From JAVJSD01 sp040219575 (GTDB taxonomy: Bacteria > Planctomycetota > Planctomycetia > Pirellulales > Pirellulaceae), in the NCBI GenBank assembly GCA_040219575.1, contig JAVJSD010000022.1, positions 62,001-126,000 of the forward strand: 64,000 nt of DNA, written 5' to 3'. The notes below the pieces were generated by a model. That model was not told where the DNA came from. It was given only the letters and a program-made list of their open reading frames with translations, and searched no databases. How positions within the stretch are numbered: position 1 is the first letter of the stretch; each line of letters begins with the position of its first letter. This document shows positions 51,195 to 59,565 of the stretch, in pieces. The position numbers and the translations under genes are program-made.

Positions 51195-52121
51195 TTAGCC
51201 GGTCCAGAAGTGGTGGCCGGTGCGGGCGATGAAGACGTCTTCCAGCGTCGGCTTGCCGAGCCGGACCGACTTGATTCGGCCGGGAAAGGCCTCGACGAGC
51301 TGCGCAATCATGCGGTGACCGTCCGCCTGTTCGAGCCGCACTTCGCCGTCGACCAGAGACGCTTCGACAGCAAATCGCTCGGCGATGTCGTCGCGGAGCA
51401 ACTGCGGATCGTCGGTTTCGATCGTGATCGAATCGCCGCCGACGGTGGCCCGCAACGCGTCGGGCGTGTCGAGCGCCACCAGATTTCCCTCGTTGAGGAT
51501 GGCGATGCGGTCGGCCTTGTCGGCCTCCTCGAGCAGGTGCGTCGTCAGCACCACGGTCACGCCGAATTGGTCACGCAGGTGATGCAGATACCGCCATAGA
51601 TCGCTGCGGGCGCCGGGATCGAGGCCCGTGCTGGGTTCGTCCAACAGCAACAGTTGCGGGTAGTGAATCATGCCCTTGGCGAGTTCGACCCGCCGTCGCA
51701 GTCCGCCCGAGAGTTGTTCGGTCAACTCGCCGGCCCGGTCGGCCACGCCGAGTTGTTCGAGCAGTTCTGTTTCGCGACGGCGAAGTTCGGCGCCGGCTAG
51801 TCCATACAGCGCCGCCTGGTGCCGCACGTTCTCGATCACCGTAAGCTTCTTGTCGAGGCTGGGCGCCTGGAATACGACGCCCAGGCGGCGTCGGATCTCG
51901 TAAGGCTCGCGCTGCAGGTCGAAGCCCAGCATCCGCGCCTGTCCATGCCGCAGCGGGATGAGCGTCGACAGCAGGCGGAACAGCGTGGTCTTGCCGCCGC
52001 CGTTGGGCCCCAGAAACACGAAGATCTCGCCGCGGCCGATGGTCAGCGACAGTTCGCACAACGCCTGCCGCTCGCCGTAGAAGTGCGAAACGTCGTTCGT
52101 CTCGATGGCCGGGTCGCTCAT
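51195..52121 (-). CDS. ABC transporter ATP-binding protein
   Basis: A 308-residue ABC ATPase of the drug/export or Na-transport type: Walker A LGPNGGGKTTLFRL, Q-loop VFQAPSLDKKL, signature LSGGLRRRVELAKGM, Walker B LLLLDEPSTGLDP and H-loop LTTHLLEE; the last 80 residues resemble DUF4162. No permease follows (the next gene is the sulfur fusion) and none precedes it, so the membrane partner is missing from this window. Position after the oxidase genes recalls ABC exporters linked to copper or heme loading of oxidases, which is inference only. Chosen start is ATG 52121; GTG or other starts seven codons earlier are possible. Confidence 0.92.
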   Translation of the reverse strand: MSDPAIETNDVSHFYGERQALCELSLTIGRGEIFVFLGPNGGGKTTLFRLLSTLIPLRHGQARMLGFDLQREPYEIRRRLGVVFQAPSLDKKLTVIENVRHQAALYGLAGAELRRRETELLEQLGVADRAGELTEQLSGGLRRRVELAKGMIHYPQLLLLDEPSTGLDPGARSDLWRYLHHLRDQFGVTVVLTTHLLEEADKADRIAILNEGNLVALDTPDALRATVGGDSITIETDDPQLLRDDIAERFAVEASLVDGEVRLEQADGHRMIAQLVEAFPGRIKSVRLGKPTLEDVFIARTGHHFWTG

Positions 52122-52148
52122 GGGGCATACGCCGCAGCGCACTCTATT

Positions 52149-52260
52149 CGTTTAACGGCGTTTATCGGCAAGCCGAAGGCGTCGGCGGATCGTAAGAGCG
52201 AGGCGTCCAGCTAGTCGCGGGTCGTGCGCACCCAGTCGCCTTCGGCTTGCCGCCAAACGA
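52149..52260. repeat. Inverted repeat (CGGCAAGCCGAAGGCG family), copy 1
   Basis: Left arm CGTTTATCGGCAAGCCGAAG plus GCG and right arm CGCCTTCGGCTTGCCGCCAA plus ACG are near reverse complements about 65 bases apart. A second copy lies at 56600-56709. It lies between the coxD-like gene and the ABC ATPase gene, after the coxD stop. Confidence 0.85.
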
Positions 52261-52287
52261 GTTGGATCCGACGAAATGCCAACTCGC

Positions 52288-52719
52288 TTAGTGCTTCGAA
52301 GCGGCTTCGCCCTCGGAAGGCTCTTCCGGCAATAGCAGATGCTGGATTCGCTCCTCCACGCTTTGCGTCGGGGCCGCGTGCAGCAGACGGGGATCGTTGT
52401 AGTGCCGCGTTCGCAGGCCGATGTCGGGCACCAGCATCAGCATCAGGAAGATGCTCATGATGCTGGCCGGCACGGTGAGCACGTACTTCCAGTTGGCCTC
52501 CCACTTGAGATGCATGAAGAACAGGATCACCAACATCGCCTTACCGCAGGAGACGGCGATCATGCCCGACCAGCCAATCGATTCGGTCTGCATCAGCGGA
52601 CTGATGCTGATGCCGAACGAAATCGCGGTCAGCAGGCATAGAAGCCCAAACACGACAACGTACTTTCCCACGCCGCCGTGATCGTCGTGTGCGTGGTTGG
52701 CATCGTGTGTATCGGCCAT
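52288..52719 (-). CDS. Cytochrome c oxidase subunit IV (caa3 type)
   Basis: A 143-residue protein with a His/Asp-rich N-terminus (MADTHDANHAHDDHGG), three membrane helices (YVVVFGLLCLLTAISFGISI, GKAMLVILFFMHL with the family-typical FMHLKWE, VLTVPASIMSIFLMLML) and a hydrophilic tail. It matches the small COX4_pro-like subunit of prokaryotic caa3 oxidases. It is the last oxidase gene of the operon and lies between two repeat elements. Confidence 0.9.
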   Translation of the reverse strand: MADTHDANHAHDDHGGVGKYVVVFGLLCLLTAISFGISISPLMQTESIGWSGMIAVSCGKAMLVILFFMHLKWEANWKYVLTVPASIMSIFLMLMLVPDIGLRTRHYNDPRLLHAAPTQSVEERIQHLLLPEEPSEGEAASKH

Positions 52720-52742
52720 CGTTTCGGATTCTCGCGGGGTTT

Positions 52743-52806
52743 GTAGCGGAAGTCGTGAGACTTCCGAAATCTCGGGCTTTGTCGGAAGTCTCACGACTTC
52801 CGCTAC
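52743..52806. repeat. Palindromic repeat, GTAGCGGAAGTCGTGAGAC family, double copy
   Basis: GTAGCGGAAGTCGTGAGACT and on to TCCGA at the left, GGAAGTCTCACGACTTCCGC and on to TAC at the right, forming one long palindrome of two palindromic halves. It lies between the coxC stop and the coxD start, seven bases after the coxC end. Confidence 0.92.
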
Positions 52807-52812
52807 AGTTCT

Positions 52813-54570
52813 CTAGAACAAGTACAACAGCGGGAACAGGAAGATCCACACCAGGTCGACAAAGTGCCAGTACAGGCCCATGTTTTCGATCACGTGCGCC
52901 CGGCGGGCGCCGAGCGTGAGCGGCAGCACCATGGCGAACATCAGCAGGCCGACGATCACGTGGATGGCGTGAAAACCGGTGAGCAGGAAGTACGTGCTGG
53001 CCCACATGTTGCCGCTGGGGATGTTCATCGGCAGGCTGACGCCCCACTTGTCGTTGTATCCCTGCGCGTGACCTCCGTGCGAAGCGGCCTCGCCCTCCTC
53101 GCCCTCGGACTGGTGGTGATGCAAGCCCGCCAGGTACTTCTGGCGTCCTTCAATGCGGGCGGCGAGCGCCTTCGACTGAGTGGCCTCGACCGTTCCCGAC
53201 GCCAGGCCGGCGCGGATCTCGCCAAGCTCCTCGTCGAGCGGAGCGATCTTCTCGCTGACCTCGGCGACCTGCCCGGTGAGCGTTTCGATCTTCTTCTCCA
53301 ACTCCTGTTTTTTCGAGTCGTCGGTGGTTTGGGCGTCGACCGCATCGTCGCCGGCGCCCGACGCGTCGTCGTCGCCTTCTTCCTTCTTGGGTTGTGTCAG
53401 CTTTTCGAGTTCGGCTTTGGCGGCGTCGAGTTCTTTTTGAAGTTCGCCCTGCTGTTTGCCCAATCCCTCCCGTTCGCCGGTGAGCGTCTCCTGCCGCGAA
53501 CTGAGGCCGGTCTGCTCGGCGGAAGCGGCCGACATCTCCTCGGCCAGTTGCTTGCTCCACAATTCGAGACCCTGCTCTTCCAGTTCGAGATACTCGCCGA
53601 CGGGCTGCTCATAGCGGGTCAGCGGGTAAACTTGGTAGGCGAGGGCCTGCATCTGCAACTCGCGGGAGGCGGGCTCGGCCCGATTCAGCCGTTCGACGCG
53701 GGTGGCGACGATGCTGGTGAGTTTCTGCAGCGACGCCTCGGCGTCGCCGGCGGCGGCCGGACGCTCCGTCGTCTGCAAGTCCTTCAGCAGTTGCACTCGG
53801 CCGGCCAGCGACTCAAGCACGCCCTGCTTGACCTGCGTCTCGACTTGAGTCAGCCACGCCGCCTCGTCGCCGACTTTCGATTGCGCGTCGGCCACGGCGG
53901 CCAGGATCTGTTTCCGGGCCTCGGACGCCTCGAGTTTGAGCACCGGCGTGGGAAGCTTGCCGCCGGCGATCGATTCGGTCCAGGTGACGTCGTTGTCCAT
54001 GAAATCGTTGAAAAACGCGAGGCGATCGGTCTCCGCCTTCGACAGCTTGCCTTTTTCTTTCTTCGCTTCCAGGGCGGCGCGATGCTCCACCACATCGTCG
54101 CGCAAGGCCGCCACGTAGTACACGTCGGCCTGCTCCCACAGCAGACTTCTCGGCGAACTGGGATAGATGCCGTGTTCAAACTTCGAGGTGTACTCGACCG
54201 CCTTGATGCCCAAAAACACGCTGCCCAGGGCGAACGTCGAGAGCATCCACAATTTGGCCAGCGAGGCGTTGTTCGATTTGGCGGCCTCCAGCGCCAACAC
54301 GATCGTCACGCTGGAGCAGATCAGCACGAACGTATTGATGGCGCCCAGGATTTCGACGACGTGCACGTCGTGCGGTCGGGGCCAGGTGCCCGCCGGGGCG
54401 CCGAAGCGAAGCACAATGTACGTGCCGATCAAACCGGCGAAGAACATGATTTCAGTCGACAGGAACAACCACAGGCACAGCTTCCCATTGGGCAGCGGCA
54501 GCGCCGGTTGGTACACGAGCTTGAGGTGTCCGTGGCCGTGGTCGTCGTGGTGTTCGGAGGAATGTCCCAT
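52813..54570 (-). CDS. coxC: Cytochrome c oxidase subunit III with giant coiled-coil insertion
   Basis: A 585-residue protein; normal subunit III is about 200-290. The membrane part is split: residues 27-135 hold the first helices (LCLWLFLSTEIMFFAGLIG, ILGAINTFVLICSSVTIVLA, FALGSVFLGIKAVEYTSKFE), and residues 512-585 hold the last two (NMWASTYFLLTGFHAIHVIV, GLYWHFVDLVWIFLFPLLY). Between them about 350 soluble residues are inserted, with several coiled coils (EARKQILAAVADAQSK, ETLTGEREGLGKQQGELQKE, KKQELEKKIETLTGQVAEVS) and an acidic linker (EEGDDDASGAGDDAVDAQTT). The membrane regions are intact and in frame, so it is a real fusion and not a frameshift. Function of the insertion is unknown; by the helix direction it lies on one side of the membrane. 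Confidence 0.93.
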   Translation of the reverse strand: MGHSSEHHDDHGHGHLKLVYQPALPLPNGKLCLWLFLSTEIMFFAGLIGTYIVLRFGAPAGTWPRPHDVHVVEILGAINTFVLICSSVTIVLALEAAKSNNASLAKLWMLSTFALGSVFLGIKAVEYTSKFEHGIYPSSPRSLLWEQADVYYVAALRDDVVEHRAALEAKKEKGKLSKAETDRLAFFNDFMDNDVTWTESIAGGKLPTPVLKLEASEARKQILAAVADAQSKVGDEAAWLTQVETQVKQGVLESLAGRVQLLKDLQTTERPAAAGDAEASLQKLTSIVATRVERLNRAEPASRELQMQALAYQVYPLTRYEQPVGEYLELEEQGLELWSKQLAEEMSAASAEQTGLSSRQETLTGEREGLGKQQGELQKELDAAKAELEKLTQPKKEEGDDDASGAGDDAVDAQTTDDSKKQELEKKIETLTGQVAEVSEKIAPLDEELGEIRAGLASGTVEATQSKALAARIEGRQKYLAGLHHHQSEGEEGEAASHGGHAQGYNDKWGVSLPMNIPSGNMWASTYFLLTGFHAIHVIVGLLMFAMVLPLTLGARRAHVIENMGLYWHFVDLVWIFLFPLLYLF

Positions 54571-54633
54571 GGCTTCGCGAATGTCTCGAGGTTCTTGCGA
54601 ACTTGGTTTTCTTGGTGGACGCCGCGGGCGACG

Positions 54634-55554
54634 TCAGATCAGTGGAACAAGCACGAGGATGATCAACAGCACCGGCAGGTACACCAGCGACGCGCGTAGC
54701 AGGCGGCGGGCCGAGACGTCGTCGAGCCGGATGAAAAACAGCACGGCGCACAGCAACTGCGCCGCGCCGAGAACGAAGGCCGCGGCCAAATACCAGGAGG
54801 CGCCCGGCGCCAACATCGCGGGAACGAAGCTGACCGGCAACAGCGCCAGCGCCGCGAGCACGGCCTGCAGGCCCGCGCTGCGCCCGCTGGGATCGACGAC
54901 GGTGGCCATCTGCATTCCGCCCCGAGCGTACTGGCGGCGATACATCCAGGCGATGGCCATGAAATGCGGGAACTGCCACAGGAAGACGGTCAGAAACAAG
55001 GCGGCCGCCCGCAAATCCAGCAGCGATCCGCCGGCGGCGGTCCAACCCATCAGCACCGGCAGCGCGCCCGAGACGGCGCCGACCGCGGTGTTCATCGGCG
55101 TGCGGGCTTTCATGGGCGTGTAGATCCACACGTAGATCACCCAGGTACACAGTCCCAGCAGCGTCGTCGTGGTGGTGGTGGTGGCGGCGAGCCAGGCGAG
55201 TCCGGTGAGCAGCGTGACGACGGCGAACAGAATCGCCTGGCGCTGGCTGATGCGACCGGCGGGCAGTGGGCGGTCGGCGGTTCGCGGCATGAGTGCGTCG
55301 CGACTTCGCTCCAACCATTGATTCAACGTGCTGGCGCTGGCCGCCACCAGCAGCGTTCCCCCCAGCGCACTGCACAGGGCGACGACGTTCGGCTGGCCCC
55401 AGGTGGCGATCAGGCCCGAGACGCCGACCGTGATGAGCACCAGCGCTCCGATCCGAAGTTTGCACAGCTCGACGTAGTCGGAGACCACCGCCAGAACGTT
55501 CTCCCGCCGTGAAACAACCAAAGGCGTGGTGGTCGTTGTCGGTGTGATGCTCAT
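54634..55554 (-). CDS. ctaB: Protoheme IX farnesyltransferase (heme O synthase)
   Basis: A 306-residue UbiA-type prenyltransferase that adds the farnesyl tail to heme B for heme O. The first Asp-rich motif region is seen as NQWLERSRDALMPRTADRPL; the second as LFLTVFLWQFPHFMAIAWMY; membrane helices follow throughout. Start overlaps the stop of ctaA by four bases (ATGA), so the two are coupled. It lies between ctaA and coxC. Confidence 0.93.
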   Translation of the reverse strand: MSITPTTTTTPLVVSRRENVLAVVSDYVELCKLRIGALVLITVGVSGLIATWGQPNVVALCSALGGTLLVAASASTLNQWLERSRDALMPRTADRPLPAGRISQRQAILFAVVTLLTGLAWLAATTTTTTTLLGLCTWVIYVWIYTPMKARTPMNTAVGAVSGALPVLMGWTAAGGSLLDLRAAALFLTVFLWQFPHFMAIAWMYRRQYARGGMQMATVVDPSGRSAGLQAVLAALALLPVSFVPAMLAPGASWYLAAAFVLGAAQLLCAVLFFIRLDDVSARRLLRASLVYLPVLLIILVLVPLI

Positions 55555-56561
55555 GCGGCCTCCAGGCGGACAGAAGCCGATTGGTCATCGACAGCGGGGC
55601 GCAGCAAACGCAGGCTGCGGGCGCAAAGTTGCGCGGCGGCCGCCAGGATCAACGAGCCCAGCGCCACGTGTGCGGTGACAATGTTCGTTTGCAGCATGCC
55701 CTCGGCGTGAATCGTGTATCCGGCGGCGAAGGGAAAGGTCTCGTCCCAGTCAGGCCAGCCGTAGTTCACCATCCATGTCCCCACGCCCAGACCGACCTGC
55801 AGCACGAGAAACGACGCCAACAGCCATGTGGAAAAAACAACAGCCCAGTGTCCTGCGTGTCCCATGCAGGCCAGAAACACCAGCACGGCCGCATGGCCCA
55901 AAAGTACAAACGCCATCACCACGTGAAACACGACCAATGCCCGGAAGCTACTGGGCGAGGCGTCGACCGGCACGTGCCGCAATTGGGCGCCGAGCAGGAT
56001 TTGAACGAAGGACAACACCAACGTGATCACGCTGAGGCGCTGGAAACGAACGTAGCCGGCGCCCTTGGCGGAGACTCCCGACGACTCGCGCCAACGCCGC
56101 GACGTAAACACCGCCAGCGCCACGCAAAACGCGAAGAAGGCGGGGCCGAAGCAGCCGTGGATCATCGCCAGCATTCGCTGATCGAGCAGCACCCGGGCGC
56201 CGCCGAGCAATCCCTGCGCGATCACGGCCGCCAGGGCCAGCACCGACAGCGCCTTGACCCAGCGCCGGCCGTCGAGCAGCAGCACCGAGAGCATGAAGGC
56301 GATCGTCAGCATGCCCACCAACGCCCCCAGCAAGCGATGGCCGTGCTCGATGAACAGGTCCCAGGGGCCGAACAGCCATGTCTGCCAGGGATAGAGGAAC
56401 AGGTTGTAGCCATAGGTCGAAGGCCAGTCGGGCACCGCCATGCCGGCGTTGTACGTGGTCACCAGCGAGCCCGCGAAGATCAACGGAAAGGTCGCGCAGA
56501 CCAACACCACCGCCAGGCGATGCGGCCAGCGACTCTCGGTCTGTGCGATGGAGGGCTTCAT
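55551..56561 (-). CDS. ctaA: Heme A synthase (COX15/CtaA)
   Basis: A 336-residue membrane protein that turns heme O into heme A. Characteristic blocks: GSLVTTYNAGMAVPDWPSTY at the first helix, IEHGHRLLGALVGMLTIAF, MIHGCFGPAFFAFCVALA, VQILLGAQLRHVPVDA and NIVTAHVALGSLILA; several His in membrane helices bind heme. ATG 56561 is preferred; further in-frame starts upstream (to 56612) fall into the palindromic repeat. Confidence 0.93.
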   Translation of the reverse strand: MKPSIAQTESRWPHRLAVVLVCATFPLIFAGSLVTTYNAGMAVPDWPSTYGYNLFLYPWQTWLFGPWDLFIEHGHRLLGALVGMLTIAFMLSVLLLDGRRWVKALSVLALAAVIAQGLLGGARVLLDQRMLAMIHGCFGPAFFAFCVALAVFTSRRWRESSGVSAKGAGYVRFQRLSVITLVLSFVQILLGAQLRHVPVDASPSSFRALVVFHVVMAFVLLGHAAVLVFLACMGHAGHWAVVFSTWLLASFLVLQVGLGVGTWMVNYGWPDWDETFPFAAGYTIHAEGMLQTNIVTAHVALGSLILAAAAQLCARSLRLLRPAVDDQSASVRLEAA

Positions 56562-56599
56562 TAGTGAATTGCTGCAGACTCGTTTGTCGAGCATGTGCT

Positions 56600-56709
56600 C
56601 GTCTAACGGCAAGCCGTAGCGTAGGCGACGACGTACGCAGGACGTTCCATCAGTCGGACGCGTCGAACGAACGGTCCCGCCGACGCCTTCGGCTTGCCGT
56701 TAAACGACG
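56600..56709. repeat. Inverted repeat (CGGCAAGCCGAAGGCG family), copy 2
   Basis: Left arm TCGTCTAACGGCAAGCCGTA, right arm CGCCTTCGGCTTGCCGTTAA plus ACGA. The arms resemble those at 52149-52260, and the inner part is different. It lies between the coxA stop and the ctaA start. Confidence 0.82.
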
Positions 56710-56720
56710 GACGATAGTTC

Positions 56721-58565
56721 CTAGTGATGTTCTTCCAGATCTTCTTCGAAGAACTGGCCTTTGCCTTCGGGCGGCGGTTGGGTTTGCGGGTAGTAGTCGG
56801 TGTCGACCTCGGGCGAGCCGTATTCGTACGGTCCACGGTACACCACCGGCTGGAAATCGAAGTTGCCGTGTCCCGGAGGACTGGGGGCCATCCACTCCAG
56901 GCTGTTGGCCTTCCAGGGGTTGCGCCCCACGCGCTGGCCGTAGAACATGCTGTACACGAAGTTGATGGCGAACAGGATTTGCGACGCGACCATGCCGATG
57001 GCGCAGATCGTCATGAACTGATTGAGCGGCTGCAAATGCGCGAAGGTGGGAATGTCGTACGGGTCGGCGTAGCGGCGGGGAAAGCCGCCGGCGCCGAGGA
57101 TGTGCATCGTGTAGAAGGTGCCGTTGAGGAAGATGAACGTCAAGAAGAAGTGAATCTTTCCCAGCGTTTCGTTCATCATCCGGCCGAACATCTTCGGATA
57201 CCAGAAGTAGATCGCTCCCATCACGGCCATCGCCGTGCCGGCGAACAGCACGTAGTGGAAGTGGGCCACGATGAAGTACGTGTCGTGGATGAAGATGTCG
57301 ACCGGCGTGGCCGCCATGAAGATGCCCGACAGACCGCCGATCACGAACATCGACACGAACGACAGCGAGAACAGCATCGGCGTGGTGAACTGCACCTGAC
57401 CGCCCCACACCGTGCCCAGCCAGTTGAACACCTTCACGGCGCTGGGCAGGGCGATGAGCATGGTGGCCACCATGAAGGTCATGCCGAGCACGGGATTCAT
57501 GCCGGAGACGAACATGTGGTGTCCCCACACGATGAAGCCCAGGCCGGCGATGCCGGCGATGGCGTAGACCATCGGCTTGTAGCCGAACACCGGCTTGCGG
57601 GAGAAGCAGGCGATGATGTCGGAGACCATGCCCATGGCGGGCAGGATCATGATGTACACGGCCGGATGCGAATAGAACCAGAACAAGTGCTGCCACAACA
57701 GCGGCTGTCCGCCGCCGCTGGCCGGGATGTCGTTGTTGATCATCAGGCCTTCCGGCAAGAAGAAGCCGGTGCCCAACATGCGGTCGGTCAACTGCATGAA
57801 GCCGGCGGCGGTCAGCACCGGCAGGGCGAAGGCCTGCAGGATGGCGGTGATGAACATGCCCCAAATCGTGAGCGGCAGGCGAAGCATCGTCATGCCGGGC
57901 GCCCGCATCTGGATGATGGTGGTCATGTAGTTGACCGAACCCATCATCGACGATACGCCGACGAACGTCACGCCCAGCAGCCACAACGTCTGCGGCATCT
58001 CACTGGCGGGCGAGGCGGACCAGACCGCCGATAGCGGCGGGTACGACGTCCAGCCCGCGCCGGCCCCATACGGAGGCCAGAAGAAGCTCGCCCCGATCAG
58101 CATGAAGGCGGGCCACATGAACCAGTAGCTGAGCATGTTCAACGTGGGAAACGCCATGTCGTCGGCGCCGATCATCAGCGGAATCAGGTAGTTGCCGAAG
58201 GCGCCGGCGAGAATGGGGATGATCACGAAGAAGATCATCACCGTGGCGTGCATGGTGAACAGCGTGGTGTAGAACTCGGGCGAGATCTGGCCCTGCATGC
58301 CGAGCGTGGGATCGGCGCCGCTGCCCGAGAACAGCATCGGGCCGATGACCGGCATGCTGGTCCAGGGCCAGGCCAACTGCCAGCGAATTCCCAGGGCGAG
58401 CAGTCCGCCCACCAGGAACCACAGCAAAGTGGAGAACAAGAATTGCAGACCGATGATCTTGTGATCGCGGGAGAAGACATACGTGCCGAAAAAGCTGAGC
58501 ACGCCTCCCAGCGGGTCGGATCGCTCGCCGTGTGCGGCGTGTGTGTCGGCGGTAACTGCGCTCAT
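56721..58565 (-). CDS. coxA: Cytochrome c oxidase subunit I (A2-type)
   Basis: A 614-residue catalytic subunit of a heme-copper oxidase that reduces oxygen to water. Twelve helices, with family blocks LFTMHATVMIFFVIIPILAG (heme a ligand His), GAFGNYLIPLMIGADDMAFP, the CuB site stretch FWFYSHPAVYIMILP (Tyr298, Ser299, His300), FVWGHHMFVSGMNPVLGMTF and HDTYFIVAHFHYVLFAG. Where A1 oxidases have the proton-channel Glu of GHPEVY, this protein has Tyr-Ser (YSHPAVY), the mark of the A2 type seen in caa3 enzymes. The C-terminal region ends in a 15-residue acidic tail. coxB lies seven bases upstream in the same direction. Confidence 0.97.
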   Translation of the reverse strand: MSAVTADTHAAHGERSDPLGGVLSFFGTYVFSRDHKIIGLQFLFSTLLWFLVGGLLALGIRWQLAWPWTSMPVIGPMLFSGSGADPTLGMQGQISPEFYTTLFTMHATVMIFFVIIPILAGAFGNYLIPLMIGADDMAFPTLNMLSYWFMWPAFMLIGASFFWPPYGAGAGWTSYPPLSAVWSASPASEMPQTLWLLGVTFVGVSSMMGSVNYMTTIIQMRAPGMTMLRLPLTIWGMFITAILQAFALPVLTAAGFMQLTDRMLGTGFFLPEGLMINNDIPASGGGQPLLWQHLFWFYSHPAVYIMILPAMGMVSDIIACFSRKPVFGYKPMVYAIAGIAGLGFIVWGHHMFVSGMNPVLGMTFMVATMLIALPSAVKVFNWLGTVWGGQVQFTTPMLFSLSFVSMFVIGGLSGIFMAATPVDIFIHDTYFIVAHFHYVLFAGTAMAVMGAIYFWYPKMFGRMMNETLGKIHFFLTFIFLNGTFYTMHILGAGGFPRRYADPYDIPTFAHLQPLNQFMTICAIGMVASQILFAINFVYSMFYGQRVGRNPWKANSLEWMAPSPPGHGNFDFQPVVYRGPYEYGSPEVDTDYYPQTQPPPEGKGQFFEEDLEEHH

Positions 58566-58572
58566 GGTTTGA

Positions 58573-59487
58573 CTACTCTCCCACGCTCGTGCTGTACAGC
58601 ACGGCTTCTTGCTTCTTGAACTCTTGAGCCATCCACTCGTCGAAGTCCTGCCGGCTCTCGACGACCAGACGGCCCCGCATCTTGTAATGCCCCCAACCGC
58701 ACAGTTCGGCGCAGACGATGTCGAACACGCCCTGGCGGTTGGCCTTGAACCACACGAACTGCTTCATCCCCGGCACCACGTCCTGCTTGATCCGCATGTT
58801 GGGCAAGAAGAAGCTGTGCAGCACGTCTTCGCTTTCGATCTGAATGACGACCTCTTCATCGACCGGCACATGCAATTCGTTCACCGTGAACAGATCGTCG
58901 ACGCCGTACAGGTCGTCGCGCGTGCCGAGCTTGCGATCGGGGCCGGCGTACTGAATCCGCCATTCGAACTGCCGCCCGGTGACCCTCGCCAGCGGCGGTT
59001 GCTTGACGTCGTCCTCGGTGCCCAGCACCGCGTCGGGGCCGGGCTCCATGGGCCGCCGCATCTTGGCGTCGGCCCAGGCGTTCATCTGGTAGATGGCGAT
59101 GAACAGCAGCGTGGCGGCCGGCAGGATCGACCAGACGACCTCCAAGGTGTGGCTGCCGTGCGAGTACTTGATCGGGTCGCGGTTGGCCGCCGCGTCGTAC
59201 CTCCACAGGAACCACGGCAGCACCAGCCCGGTGCCCACGAAAATCGCGCCGGTCAGATACAAGATGAACATGAACAGGTTGTCGATCACCCGGCCATGTT
59301 CGTTGATGTTGACCGGCAGCCAGTGCTTCTGCAGCGGCCAGATATCGCCCGCCGCCAGCACGAACACCGCCACGCCCAAAATGGGCACGGACAGGAACAG
59401 CAAACTCCAAAGGCGTCCCACGATCTTTCTCCGTCGCCGAACTTCACTCACCCGCCGCGGCGCGGGGGCTCGTTTCGCTTCGGCCAT
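58573..59487 (-). CDS. coxB: Cytochrome c oxidase subunit II
   Basis: A 304-residue subunit with two membrane helices (LWSLLFLSVPILGVAVFVLA, LFMFILYLTGAIFVGTGLVL, plus HTLEVVWSILPAATLLFIAI as the next segment) and a cupredoxin domain. The CuA site is complete: Cys259, Glu261, Cys263, His267 and Met270 in CAELCGWGHYKM, with the earlier His in SEDVLHSFFLP. No cytochrome c domain is fused at the end, unlike true caa3 subunit II, and separate cytochrome c genes lie directly upstream. The N-terminus has a 20-residue Arg-rich head. Confidence 0.96.
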   Translation of the reverse strand: MAEAKRAPAPRRVSEVRRRRKIVGRLWSLLFLSVPILGVAVFVLAAGDIWPLQKHWLPVNINEHGRVIDNLFMFILYLTGAIFVGTGLVLPWFLWRYDAAANRDPIKYSHGSHTLEVVWSILPAATLLFIAIYQMNAWADAKMRRPMEPGPDAVLGTEDDVKQPPLARVTGRQFEWRIQYAGPDRKLGTRDDLYGVDDLFTVNELHVPVDEEVVIQIESEDVLHSFFLPNMRIKQDVVPGMKQFVWFKANRQGVFDIVCAELCGWGHYKMRGRLVVESRQDFDEWMAQEFKKQEAVLYSTSVGE

Positions 59488-59565
59488 GCCTGCGGTTTTC
59501 CGCCGCGCGGCTGATTGAATCTATCCAACGTATCGGTACGTAGTGGTTGCACAGGCGCGCCGCGG

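Noticed and set aside
52813..54570. Frameshift or chimera explaining the long subunit III
   Set aside because: Both membrane parts are in one frame with the insert, the insert is free of stops and has the same codon bias, and the coiled-coil pattern is coherent; a sequencing error would not create this.
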